64,000 nt of DNA from Leifsonia sp. C5G2. Its GTDB lineage: Bacteria > Actinomycetota > Actinomycetes > Actinomycetales > Microbacteriaceae. Positions 20,054-28,465 of this stretch are shown piece after piece. Each line of letters begins with the position of its first letter. Position 1 is the stretch's first letter. Both the position numbers and the translations under genes were made by a program. The notes under the pieces are model-generated. The model was given only the letters and a program-made list of their open reading frames with translations. It made no database searches and had not been told where the DNA came from. The DNA is taken from contig NZ_JABFMV010000003.1 in the NCBI RefSeq assembly GCF_013359685.1, forward strand, positions 124,001 to 188,000, written 5' to 3'.

Positions 20054-21001
20054 TCAGAGGTGGAGTGCGGCGACGGGGATGTCGTCGCCGGGGAGGTCGG
20101 CCGCGCGCGGCGCCTGCGTTCCGGGCAGGGACGCGGCGGCGGACCCGTAGCGCACGGCGGTGACGAGCCGTTCGGGCTCGGAGGCCGCGGCGGATTCGGC
20201 CAGCAGGTAGCCCGCGAGCGCGCTGTCGCCCGCGCCGACGGTGCTCCTGACCCGGATGCGCGGGGCCCCGGCGACGTAGCCGCCATCGGCGGTCACGAGC
20301 ACCGAGCCGAGCGCGCCGAGGGTCACGAGGGCGGCTCCCACGTGCTCCGGCGCGAGTGTCCGTGCGACGGCGAGCACCGCCTGCGGGAGGTCGGCCTCGT
20401 CGAGCGGGACGCCGGCGAGCTCGGCGAGCTCGTCCTCATTGGGCTTGATGAGATCGGGATGCCCGTCGAAGACGGCCGCGCGCAGCGCCTCCCCCGACGT
20501 GTCGACGGCGATCTTGGGAGCGGCGCTCCCCCAGCGGATGCGCACCGCGCGGATCACCGTGACGTAGAAGTCGTCGGCGGCCCCCGGCGGAAGCGAGCCC
20601 GCGAGCACGAGCCAGCGTGCGCCGGAGCAGGCCTCGACCACCGCATCCACCAGCGCGGACGCCTCGGCCGGCTCGAGAACGGCGCCGGGGAGGTTGAGCT
20701 TGGTGGTCACTCCGGCGGGATCCGCGATCGTGAGGTTGGCCCGTGCGTGGCCTTTGATGCCGACGCGCCGGGTGGCGAGTCCGGCCGAGTTCAGGACGAT
20801 GCCGAAGGGGTCATCGGCGGCGAGCGGCAGCACCGCGACCGCCGGGACGCCCGCCGCGGTCACGACTCGGGCCACGTTGATGCCTTTGCCTCCCGCGTCC
20901 TCTCGGGACGCCGCGGCCGACTGCACCTCTCCCGCTCGCAGCGGGGCGGCGAGGGTGACCGTGCGATCCAGCGATGGGTTGGCGGTCAGCGTGACGATCA
21001 T
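20054..21001 (-). CDS. fruK: 1-phosphofructokinase
   Basis: PfkB-family kinase that converts fructose 1-phosphate to fructose 1,6-bisphosphate, 315 residues. It begins with the family pattern TANPSLDRTVTL. The C-terminal PfkB motif with the catalytic aspartate is STVGAGDSALAGYLLA near residue 255. Its ATG overlaps the regulator stop (ATGA), so it is translationally coupled to it. Confidence 0.95.
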   Translation of the reverse strand: MIVTLTANPSLDRTVTLAAPLRAGEVQSAAASREDAGGKGINVARVVTAAGVPAVAVLPLAADDPFGIVLNSAGLATRRVGIKGHARANLTIADPAGVTTKLNLPGAVLEPAEASALVDAVVEACSGARWLVLAGSLPPGAADDFYVTVIRAVRIRWGSAAPKIAVDTSGEALRAAVFDGHPDLIKPNEDELAELAGVPLDEADLPQAVLAVARTLAPEHVGAALVTLGALGSVLVTADGGYVAGAPRIRVRSTVGAGDSALAGYLLAESAAASEPERLVTAVRYGSAAASLPGTQAPRAADLPGDDIPVAALHL

Positions 21002-21783
21002 GCGATCCACACCTCCACGCCGGCCGCGGCGAGCGCGTCGGCCAGCTCGCCGCCCGGCGCCCGGTCGGTGACCAGCACGTCGAGCGCGTCGAGACCGGCG
21101 AAGGCGACGAGCGACTCCTGCCCGAACTTGCTGGCGTCGGCGACCAGCACCACCCGGCGCGCGGCCCGGACGATGGCCTCCTTGACGGCGGCCTCCTCCG
21201 GGTCGGGGGTGCTGAGCCCGAAGGCGGCGGAGACGCCGTTGGCTCCGACGAAGACGATGTCCGGGCGCAGCGACTGGATCGAGCGGACGGCGGCCGCACC
21301 GACGGCCGCGGCGGTGACCCCGCGGATGCGCCCGCCCACGACGGTGAGCCCGACGCGCTCGGCGCCGGCGAGCGCCGGGGCGAGCGTGATGGAGTGGGTG
21401 ACGACCTCCGCATCGCCGAGCGTCGCCTCGAGCCGCGCGGGAAGGAGTTGCGCGACCGCGGCGGTCGTCGTTCCCGCGTCGAAGTAGAGGGAGCCGCGGA
21501 ACCCGTCGCCGAGCGCGTCGAGCGCCCTCGCGGCGATCCGCTGCTTGGTGTCGGCGTTGAGCGCGGTGCGCTCCGAGACCGAGGCCTCGGCCGTGCTGCC
21601 GCGCTCCAGGGCGACGGCGCCGCCGTGCACGCGCCGCAGCGCGCCCGCCTGCTCGAGCGCATCCAGGTCGCGGCGCACGGTCTCGGTGGTGACGCCGAAC
21701 CGGTCGGAGAGCTCCACGACCGCGACGCGGCCCTCATCGCCGAGCAGTCGCTCGATCAGTGCCTGACGCTCCGTTGCATACAC
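20998..21783 (-). CDS. DeoR family regulator of fructose operon
   Basis: 261 residues. An N-terminal DeoR helix-turn-helix (ELSDRFGVTTETVRRDLDAL, near residues 22-41) precedes a sugar-phosphate-binding DeoRC domain with FDAGTTTAAV and the KEA.VRAAR motif. The start is a GTG with AAGGGAGG upstream. It is first gene of the fru operon, behind an AAAACAACATG palindrome and the array of TTCGTNACGAA sites. It most likely represses the operon and is released by fructose 1-phosphate or a related ester; that effector is by family analogy. Confidence 0.9.
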   Translation of the reverse strand: MYATERQALIERLLGDEGRVAVVELSDRFGVTTETVRRDLDALEQAGALRRVHGGAVALERGSTAEASVSERTALNADTKQRIAARALDALGDGFRGSLYFDAGTTTAAVAQLLPARLEATLGDAEVVTHSITLAPALAGAERVGLTVVGGRIRGVTAAAVGAAAVRSIQSLRPDIVFVGANGVSAAFGLSTPDPEEAAVKEAIVRAARRVVLVADASKFGQESLVAFAGLDALDVLVTDRAPGGELADALAAAGVEVWIA

Positions 21784-21830
21784 GCGGTGGCCTCCCTTGG
21801 TTTCGAACACAATACAACACGTTCCCACGC

Positions 21831-21856
21831 AAAACAACATGCTTTCATGTTGTTTT
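21831..21856. promoter_or_regulatory. Palindromic operator upstream of fru operon
   Basis: A perfect 11-bp inverted repeat AAAACAACATG / CATGTTGTTTT with a four-base spacer. A further half-site-like AATACAACACG lies just downstream at 21821-21831. It is 48 bases before the regulator start and AT-rich against its surroundings, as expected for a DeoR-type operator. Confidence 0.65.
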
Positions 21857-21889
21857 CGTTGGCTTCGCGTCGACCTCGCCACACCGCGA

Positions 21890-22025
21890 TTCGTCACGAA
21901 CGGCGGCGATTCGTGACGAATCGCGGCGATTCGTCACGAGTCAGCGGAGCGCGCTCGACTCGACGACGCGGCGATTCGTCACGAACGAGAGCGGTTCGTC
22001 ACGAACGAGAGCGGTTCGTCACGAA
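21890..22025. repeat. Array of six TTCGTNACGAA palindromes, 20-bp periodic
   Basis: Six 11-base odd palindromes begin at 21890, 21910, 21930, 21975, 21995 and 22015, in two runs of three with exact 20-base steps. Five are exact and the third ends in GAG. Spacers are CGGCGGCGA- or CGAGAGCGG-like. The array fills the gap between the tetR-type gene end and the fru operon promoter. Iterated operators or a dispersed repeat are both possible. Confidence 0.85.
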
Positions 22026-22047
22026 CGGCGGCACCGCGAGGGCGGGG

Positions 22048-22695
22048 TCAGGCCTCGCGCTGGTAGGAGGAGACGGCGGGGCCGGGGTGGAGCACGCCGT
22101 TCATGATCGCCTGGATGGCGAACTCGCTGGCGCTGGCGAGGTCGATCGCCGTGGGGTCGAGCAGCCACTGCAGCTGCAGACCGTCCATGACCGCGAGGAT
22201 GGCCGCAGACGCCTTGTCGATCTCGGCCGGGTCGGTCACGCCCTCCTGCTCGCAGAGCTCCCGGAAGGCGGTGTCGACCTCGCGGCGCAGCACGCGGTAG
22301 CGGTCCTCGAAGTACGTCTTGGCGGGGTGATCGTCGGTCACCGACTCGGCCGAGAGCACGGTGTACACCTGCACGATGCCCGGCCGCTGCGCGTTGCGCT
22401 GCGCCGTGCCGACCAGGTGCGCGAACAGCGCCGGCCCGCCCGGGATGTGCTGGTCCGCCAGATGGGCGACGTCGTCCTGATCGCGGAACTCGAGCACCTC
22501 GAGCAGCAGGTTCTGCTTCGACCCGAAGTGGTGCAGCACCCCGGCGTGCGTGATGCCGACCTGCTCGGCGATGTCGGCGAGCGTGCCGTTCGCCGATCCC
22601 TTCGTGCCGAAGGTCTCGATCGCCGCCCGCAGGATCTCCTTGCGCTTGCGCTCCGTCTCGGGGCGCGGGCTCGAACTGCCGCCGGAAACAGCCAT
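22048..22695 (-). CDS. TetR family regulator of ABC sugar locus
   Basis: 215 residues. The helix-turn-helix is TLADIAEQVGITHAGVLHHF near residues 35-54, with an all-helical ligand domain after it. The ATG at 22695 has GGGAG upstream. It is divergent from the solute-binding protein gene, and two related pseudo-palindromes lie in the 151-bp gap, one overlapping each promoter side. It probably represses itself and the importer plus GH3 enzyme; an oligosaccharide effector would be unusual but not unknown for this family. Confidence 0.88.
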   Translation of the reverse strand: MAVSGGSSSPRPETERKRKEILRAAIETFGTKGSANGTLADIAEQVGITHAGVLHHFGSKQNLLLEVLEFRDQDDVAHLADQHIPGGPALFAHLVGTAQRNAQRPGIVQVYTVLSAESVTDDHPAKTYFEDRYRVLRREVDTAFRELCEQEGVTDPAEIDKASAAILAVMDGLQLQWLLDPTAIDLASASEFAIQAIMNGVLHPGPAVSSYQREA

Positions 22696-22731
22696 TCCGT
22701 CACGCTCCCTGGTGTGCCGCTTGCGTGCGAG

Positions 22732-22747
22732 CTTACCACCCAGTAAC
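22732..22747. promoter_or_regulatory. Candidate TetR operator 1
   Basis: CTTACCACCCAGTAAC shares CTT-C---CCAGTAA with the site at 22762 and has TTAC/GTAA dyad symmetry. It lies 36 bases before the regulator start. Confidence 0.5.
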
Positions 22748-22761
22748 CTCACCCCAACGTG

Positions 22762-22777
22762 CTTTCTGACCAGTAAG
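22762..22777. promoter_or_regulatory. Candidate TetR operator 2
   Basis: CTTTCTGACCAGTAAG is a near-perfect dyad lying about 70 bases before the binding-protein start. Confidence 0.55.
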
Positions 22778-22846
22778 CAAGTTCCGTCGGCAGACGGCCC
22801 CGCAGCACCAGGACACAACGGATGTGTCCGTCACGAAGGAGAAGCA

Positions 22847-24526
22847 ATGAGGCTTAGGAAGTTCTTGATCACGGCATCGGCGGTCGCCGCCGTCAGCGCG
22901 ATCGCACTCACGGGATGCTCGTCCGACGGCTCGTCGAAGGGCGGCTCGGCGGGCGGCGGATCCCTCACGGTGGCGAAGCCCGACGGCGCGGCCGTCCTCG
23001 CCACGCAGATCAACAACCCGTTCATCGGCACCGGCTCGGGCATGTCCCTCGGCTACGACCGGATGCTCTACGAACCGCTCGCGATCGTCAACCCGGTCGG
23101 CAAGAACGAGACCACCCCGTGGCTCGCGTCGAAGGTGGAGTGGAACTCCGACTACACCCAGCTCACCGTGACCCCGCGCAAGGGCGTCAAGTGGAACGAC
23201 GGCAAGCCGTTCACCGCCGACGACATCGTCTACACGTACAACCTCATCAAGACGACACCGGCCCTCGACCTGGGCGGACTCAAGCTGAGCGACGTCAAGA
23301 AGGACGGGGACAACGTGGTCCTGTCCTTCAGCGAGTCCAAGTTCGTCAAGCAGGGCGACGTGCTCCAGGTGCCGATCGTCCCGGAGCACCAGTGGAAGAG
23401 CATCTCCGACCCGACGAAGGACCCGGTCAAGGAGGCCATCGGCACCGGCCCGTACACGATCAAGACGTTCTCCTCGCAGGGTGTCGTCCTGAAGTCGCGC
23501 AGCGACTACTGGGGCGGCGCGGTCCCGGTGGCCGAGCTCAAGTACCTCGAGTACAACGACAACACCGGCCTCCTCCGCGCGCTGCAGAGCGGCGAGACCG
23601 ACTGGGCGCAGATCTTCATCACCGACTACCAGAAGAACTACGTCGACAAGGACCCGAAGCACAACGTGTTCTGGGGCGCCAACGTCCTGAGCCCCGACAT
23701 GATCGTGGTCAACACCACCAAGGCGCCGTTCAACGACGTCGCGTTCCGCAAGGCCGTCAACATGGTGGTCGACCGCAAGGCCCACGCCGAGAAGGCCCGG
23801 AGCAACGCCGGACCGGAGCTCACCAACGTGACCGGCATCCCGCAGCCGACCGGCGACCAGTACATCGCCCCCGAGTACAAGGACCAGACCTTCACGATCG
23901 ATGTCGACGGCGCCAAGAAGGTGCTGAGCGACGCCGGCTACACCTGGAAGGACGGCGCCCTGATCGACCCGAAGGGCTCCCCCGTGTCGTTCACCCTGCA
24001 GGACCCGCAGGGCTGGAACGACTACGTCACCGGCATCCAGCTGGCGGCGACGCAGATCAAGAGCACGCTCGGCGCCGACGCGAAGGTCGCCACCCCGGAT
24101 GCCGACACCTGGCTCGCCAACATGGCGTCCGGCAACTTCGACGCCGCTCTGCACTGGACCGGCTCCGGCTCGAACCCGTGGCACATCTACGACGACGTCA
24201 TGAACTCGAGCTACCTCGACCAGGCCACGGACGGCAAGGTGTCCGACAACTTCGGCCGCTACAGCAACCCGGAGGCCACGGCCCTGCTCAAGGAGTACGC
24301 GCAGGCGTCCGACGACGGCGCCCGCACGGCGGCGCTGAACAAGCTGCAGAAGATCTTCGTGGAGGACGTCCCGGCGATCGCCGTCGGCACGCACCCGCAG
24401 CTGGCCGAGTACAACACCCGCAAGTTCACCGGCTGGCCGAGTGAGAAGGACCAGTACGCCACCGCGGACCCGACCCAGCCGTCGGCCGTCCAGGTGCTGA
24501 TGAACCTGAAGCCCGCGGGCAAGTAG
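22847..24526 (+). CDS. ABC importer substrate-binding lipoprotein, family 5
   Basis: Extracellular receptor of a peptide/oligosaccharide-class (SBP_bac_5) importer. It is 559 residues. The signal peptide ends in lipobox LTGC with cysteine 24. Family features include LAIVNPVGKNETTPWLASKV, the substrate-cradle segment GKPFTADDIVYTYN and the DAAL-type C-terminal lobe. GAAGGAGAAG precedes the ATG. The family mostly binds peptides, but a GH3 glucosidase ends this operon, so a beta-glucoside such as cellobiose is a reasonable guess. Confidence 0.92.
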   Translation: MRLRKFLITASAVAAVSAIALTGCSSDGSSKGGSAGGGSLTVAKPDGAAVLATQINNPFIGTGSGMSLGYDRMLYEPLAIVNPVGKNETTPWLASKVEWNSDYTQLTVTPRKGVKWNDGKPFTADDIVYTYNLIKTTPALDLGGLKLSDVKKDGDNVVLSFSESKFVKQGDVLQVPIVPEHQWKSISDPTKDPVKEAIGTGPYTIKTFSSQGVVLKSRSDYWGGAVPVAELKYLEYNDNTGLLRALQSGETDWAQIFITDYQKNYVDKDPKHNVFWGANVLSPDMIVVNTTKAPFNDVAFRKAVNMVVDRKAHAEKARSNAGPELTNVTGIPQPTGDQYIAPEYKDQTFTIDVDGAKKVLSDAGYTWKDGALIDPKGSPVSFTLQDPQGWNDYVTGIQLAATQIKSTLGADAKVATPDADTWLANMASGNFDAALHWTGSGSNPWHIYDDVMNSSYLDQATDGKVSDNFGRYSNPEATALLKEYAQASDDGARTAALNKLQKIFVEDVPAIAVGTHPQLAEYNTRKFTGWPSEKDQYATADPTQPSAVQVLMNLKPAGK

Positions 24527-24538
24527 CAGGCCACCATC

Positions 24539-24582
24539 CGTCCGGGGCGGGCGCGAGTCGCCCCTCGCGCCCGGCCCGGACG
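24539..24582 (+). terminator. Intercistronic hairpin after binding-protein gene
   Basis: A 19-bp stem with one mismatch (24539-24557 with 24564-24582) and loop TCGCCC begins 13 bases after the stop. There is no T-tract, so it probably protects the upstream mRNA and only partly reduces transcription into the ATPase genes. Confidence 0.65.
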
Positions 24583-24612
24583 ACCCGCGTGCAGCACGAA
24601 AGCGATGCCCTC

Positions 24613-25437
24613 ATGACAGACACCCTTCTCTCGGTACGCGACTTCTCGGTCGTGTACGACGTGGATCCGCCGGTCGCGGCGGTCAAGAACGTCACCCTCG
24701 ACATCAAGCGCGGCGAGATCGTCGGCCTCGCCGGCGAGAGCGGCTGCGGCAAGACCACCCTCGCCTACGGCGTCCAGCGCCTTCTCAAGCCGCCGGCGGT
24801 CATCACCAGCGGGAGCGTCGTCTTCCACGACCAGACCGGCGAGGACATCGACATCAACGCGCTCGACGCGGAGCAGATGCGCCGGTTCCGCTGGGACAAG
24901 ATCTCCATGGTCTTCCAGGGGGCGATGAACGCCCTCAACCCGGTCGCCACCATCGGCTCGCAGCTGGACGACGTGTTCCAGGTGCACCGGCCGGAGCTCA
25001 GCCGTTCGCAGCGGCGTGCGGCGGTGATCGAGCTCCTGGAGATCGTGAAGGTCGGCGGCCAGCGCGTCCGCTCCTTCCCGCACGAGCTCTCCGGCGGGAT
25101 GCGCCAGCGCGTGATGATCGCGATGGCCCTCGCCCTGCGCCCCCAGCTCATGGTGATGGACGAGCCGACGACCGCGCTCGACGTGCTCGTGCAGCGCGAG
25201 ATCCTCAAGCAGATCTCGCAGCTCCGGCACGACTTCGGGTTCTCCGTCGTCTTCATCACCCACGACCTCCCGCTCCTGCTGGAGATCAGCGACCGGATCG
25301 CGATCATGCGCGAGGGCGAGATCGTGGAGCTCGCCCCCGCGGAGCAGATCTGGAACGCGCCCCAGCACGAGTACACCCGCACCCTCCTGGAGTCGTTCCC
25401 GCGACTGACCGGAGAGAGAGGAGTGGTCGTCCGATGA
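24613..25437 (+). CDS. ABC importer ATPase, DppD/OppD type
   Basis: First of two ATPase subunits, 274 residues. Walker A is GESGCGKTTLAYG near residue 42, signature LSGGMRQRVMIA, Walker B LMVMDEPTTALD and switch His in FITHDLPLLLE. The C-terminus is slightly short for OppD and no Fe-S cysteine cluster is seen. The ATG at 24613 fits domain alignment; a GTG at 24589 is the alternative. The next gene overlaps as ATGA. Confidence 0.9.
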   Translation: MTDTLLSVRDFSVVYDVDPPVAAVKNVTLDIKRGEIVGLAGESGCGKTTLAYGVQRLLKPPAVITSGSVVFHDQTGEDIDINALDAEQMRRFRWDKISMVFQGAMNALNPVATIGSQLDDVFQVHRPELSRSQRRAAVIELLEIVKVGGQRVRSFPHELSGGMRQRVMIAMALALRPQLMVMDEPTTALDVLVQREILKQISQLRHDFGFSVVFITHDLPLLLEISDRIAIMREGEIVELAPAEQIWNAPQHEYTRTLLESFPRLTGERGVVVR

Positions 25438-26264
25438 CGACGCTCGAGTTCAGGAACGTCACCAAGATCTACAACGTCCGCGGCGCCGGCCAGCTGACCG
25501 CCCTCGACGACGTCAGCTTCACGCTGGGCCCGCGGCAGACCATCGGCCTGGTCGGGCAGTCGGGCAGCGGCAAGTCGACGATCGCGAAGATCCTCACCCA
25601 GCTGGAGACCCCGACCCGCGGCGACGTGCTGCTCGACGGCTCCCCCATCCCCCGCTCGGGGAAGGCGCTGCGGAAGTACCGCCAGCAGCTGCGGATGGTC
25701 TTCCAGGACCCGTTCGCCTCCCTCAACCCCTCGCACTCGATCCGGCATCACCTCGAGCGGCCGCTGCGGCTCGACCGCGTGGTGCCGCGCGGCGAGGTCG
25801 ACGACGAGGTGCGGCGGCTGCTGCAGCGCGTCCGGCTCGACGCGGACGCGGTCATCGACCGCCGGCCGCACGAGCTCTCCGGCGGCCAGCGGCAGCGCGT
25901 CGCCATCGCCAGGGCCCTGGCCTCCCGTCCGGCCCTGCTGGTGGCGGACGAGCCGGTGTCGATGCTGGACGTGTCCATCCGCCTCGGCGTGCTCAACCTG
26001 CTCGCCGACCTGCAGCGCGAGGAGGGCCTCGGCGTCCTCTACATCACGCACGACCTGGCCACGGCCCGGCACTTCAGCGACGAGATCATCGTGCTGAACC
26101 AGGGCAGGATCGTCGAGCACGGCACCGCCGACGACGTCATCCTGCGCCCCCAGGACCCGTACACGCGGGAGCTCCGCGCGGCGTCCCCCGACCCCGAGAA
26201 GCACTTCGGCGCCCGGGCGGCCCAGCCGGCCGCCGCCGCGCAGACGGCAGGAGGTGCGCTGTGA
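25434..26264 (+). CDS. ABC importer ATPase, DppF/OppF type
   Basis: Second ATPase of the importer, 276 residues. Walker A is GQSGSGKSTIAKI, the Q-loop is MVFQDPFASLNP (typical of the OppF/DppF branch), signature LSGGQRQRVAIA, Walker B LLVADEPVSMLD. An Ala/Gln-rich tail ends the protein. It starts inside the stop of the first ATPase and overlaps the permease gene as GTGA. Confidence 0.92.
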   Translation: MTTLEFRNVTKIYNVRGAGQLTALDDVSFTLGPRQTIGLVGQSGSGKSTIAKILTQLETPTRGDVLLDGSPIPRSGKALRKYRQQLRMVFQDPFASLNPSHSIRHHLERPLRLDRVVPRGEVDDEVRRLLQRVRLDADAVIDRRPHELSGGQRQRVAIARALASRPALLVADEPVSMLDVSIRLGVLNLLADLQREEGLGVLYITHDLATARHFSDEIIVLNQGRIVEHGTADDVILRPQDPYTRELRAASPDPEKHFGARAAQPAAAAQTAGGAL

Positions 26265-27382
26265 GCGCCCAGACCACGACCGGCCAGACCACGACCGGCC
26301 AGACCGCGACGGGCCTGTCGCCCGCAGAGCAGCCAGGCGATCCGACGCTCGTCGGCACCACCGCGACCCGGGCGGAGCGCCGCGGCGTCCGCGTCCCGTG
26401 GCGGTTCATCGGCGGCCGCGTCGCGTTCTACGCGTTCACCCTGTGGGCCGCCATCACGATCAACTTCTTCCTTCCCCGCCTGATGAAGGGCGACGCGGTC
26501 GACGCGTACATGGCGCGCAGCCAGGGCCAGCTGACCCCGGACGCGGAGAAGGCGCTCCGGCTCCTCTTCGGCCTCGACCACTCGGTGCCGCTCTGGCAGC
26601 AGTACCTCGACTACTGGAACATGCTGCTCCACGGCAACCTGGGCGTCTCCATCTCCACCGGCATGGCCCCGGTCGGCGACGCCATTGCCTCGGCCCTCCC
26701 GTGGACGCTGGGCCTCGTCGGCTTCGCGACCGTGGTCTCCTTCGTGATCGGCACCTCCCTCGGCGCCGTGATCGGCTGGCGGCGCGGCGGTCGGCTCGAC
26801 GTGCTCGTGCCGGTCACCACGTTCCTCGGCACCGTCCCCTACTTCTGGCTCGGCCTGATCTTCATCGCCGTGTTCTCCACCACGCTCGGCTGGTTCCCTG
26901 CCGGGCACGCCTACGAGCTGGGCGTCGAACCCGGCTGGAACGGGGAGTTCATCGGGCAGGTCGTCTCGCACGCCATGCTGCCGATGCTCACCATCGTCGT
27001 CGTCTCGCTCGGCGGCTGGGTGCTCGGCATGCGCAACATGATGCTCACCGTCCTCGACGAGGACTACATCACCGTCGCGCAGGCGAAGGGCATGCCCGAC
27101 CGCCGGGTGCTGTGGCGCTACGCCGCGCGCAACGCGGTGCTCCCGCAGATCCAGAGCTTCGCGCTCGCCCTCGGCTTCATCGTCAGCGGCACGATCGTGA
27201 TGGAGATGGTCTTCTCCTATCCCGGGATCGGCCTGCTGCTGCTCAACGCCACCAACGCGAAGGACTACGCGCTGATGCAGGGCATCTTCCTCGTCCTGGT
27301 GCTGGCCGTGCTCGTGGCGAACATCGTCGCGGACATCGCCTACGCCATCCTCGATCCCCGCACCCGTCAGACGGAGGCCTGA
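26261..27382 (+). CDS. ABC importer permease, DppB/OppB type
   Basis: Membrane subunit, 373 residues with six transmembrane segments. The EAA loop motif QAKGMPDRRVLWRYAARNA lies near residue 280. The N-terminus carries an unusual tandem repeat (TTTGQTTTGQTATG, from 15-bp DNA repeats at 26270-26314) before the first membrane segment. The GTG start overlaps the ATPase stop (GTGA). Confidence 0.92.
   Translation: MSAQTTTGQTTTGQTATGLSPAEQPGDPTLVGTTATRAERRGVRVPWRFIGGRVAFYAFTLWAAITINFFLPRLMKGDAVDAYMARSQGQLTPDAEKALRLLFGLDHSVPLWQQYLDYWNMLLHGNLGVSISTGMAPVGDAIASALPWTLGLVGFATVVSFVIGTSLGAVIGWRRGGRLDVLVPVTTFLGTVPYFWLGLIFIAVFSTTLGWFPAGHAYELGVEPGWNGEFIGQVVSHAMLPMLTIVVVSLGGWVLGMRNMMLTVLDEDYITVAQAKGMPDRRVLWRYAARNAVLPQIQSFALALGFIVSGTIVMEMVFSYPGIGLLLLNATNAKDYALMQGIFLVLVLAVLVANIVADIAYAILDPRTRQTEA
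26270..26314 (+). repeat. 15-bp tandem repeat at start of permease gene
   Basis: CAGACCACGACCGGC occurs twice exactly and a third time with two changes. It encodes an in-frame QTTTG repeat in the cytoplasmic N-terminus. Confidence 0.8.
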
Positions 27383-27385
27383 ACC

Positions 27386-28465
27386 ATGAGAACCCCCGCC
27401 GAAGAATCGGACACCCTCGCGCAGCCCGCGGGCGTCGGAAGCCCCGAGACCGCCTTCGTCCTCGCCGTCGGCCCTCGGCCGCCCGCGAAGGCGACCTTCT
27501 GGTCGCAGCTGAAGGCGTCCCTCGCCATGTTCGGCAACCGCAAGTCGGCCACCGGGCTCATCATCCTCGGCGTCTTCGTGCTCGTCGCGATCTTCGCCCC
27601 GTGGATCGCGCCGTACGACCCGAACGCGCAGCACCTCGATCAGACGCTGCAGCCGCCGTCGTTCCAGCACCTGCTCGGGACGACCCACATCGGGCAGGAC
27701 GTCTTCAGCCAGCTCGTCTACGGCACCCGCGGGGTGCTCGTGGTCGGGTTCCTCGCGACGATCATGGCCACCGTCGTCGCCATCGTGGTCGGTGTGACCG
27801 CGGGCTACCTGCGCGGCTGGAAGAGCGAGTCGCTGTCGGCGCTGTCGAACGTCTTCCTGGTCATCCCCGGCCTCCCGCTCATGATCATCGTCGCGTCGCA
27901 GTTCGACGACCCGCCGCTGTGGATCATCGCCGCCGTCCTCGGACTGACCGGGTGGGCGTGGGGCGCCCGCGTGCTGCGCGCGCAGACGATGTCGCTGCGC
28001 AACCGGGACTTCATCCAGGCGGCCCGGGCCAACGGCGAGCCGCTGCACCGCATCATCCTGGTGGAGATGCTGCCCAACCTGATGGCGATCATCGCGTCGA
28101 GCTTCGTCGGCACCATGACGGCCGCGGTCCTCGGCCTCACCACCCTCGCGTTCATCGGCGTCATCCCGGTGTCGAACCTGAACTGGGGCACCATCCTGTT
28201 CTGGGCGCAGCAGAACAACGCGTTCCCCGACTACTGGTGGTGGTACATCCCCGCCGGCCTGTGCATCGCGCTGCTCGGCGTGGCGCTCGCGCTCGTCAAC
28301 TTCGGCATCGACGAGTACGTCAACCCGCGCCTGCGGTCGGCGGGCGAGCGCGCCAGGGCGATGAAGCGCAAGGGCATGAACGTCAACGCCGCCGTCACCC
28401 AGGTCCGCACCGAACCCACCACGGCCGGTCCGGCCGGATCAGCACCGGAGAGCACCACCGCATGA
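27386..28465 (+). CDS. ABC importer permease, DppC/OppC type
   Basis: Second membrane subunit, 359 residues. It begins with a soluble N-terminal stretch, then the OppC_N segment and the periplasmic loop with LGTTHIGQDVFSQLVYGTR, typical of DppC proteins. The EAA loop is QAARANGEPLHRIILVEMLP. The stop overlaps the GH3 gene start (ATGA). It pairs with the preceding permease to form the channel. Confidence 0.92.
   Translation: MRTPAEESDTLAQPAGVGSPETAFVLAVGPRPPAKATFWSQLKASLAMFGNRKSATGLIILGVFVLVAIFAPWIAPYDPNAQHLDQTLQPPSFQHLLGTTHIGQDVFSQLVYGTRGVLVVGFLATIMATVVAIVVGVTAGYLRGWKSESLSALSNVFLVIPGLPLMIIVASQFDDPPLWIIAAVLGLTGWAWGARVLRAQTMSLRNRDFIQAARANGEPLHRIILVEMLPNLMAIIASSFVGTMTAAVLGLTTLAFIGVIPVSNLNWGTILFWAQQNNAFPDYWWWYIPAGLCIALLGVALALVNFGIDEYVNPRLRSAGERARAMKRKGMNVNAAVTQVRTEPTTAGPAGSAPESTTA

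Noticed and set aside
21890-22025. CRISPR array
   Set aside because: The repeat is only 11 bases with 9-base spacers that are themselves similar, and no cas gene is present.
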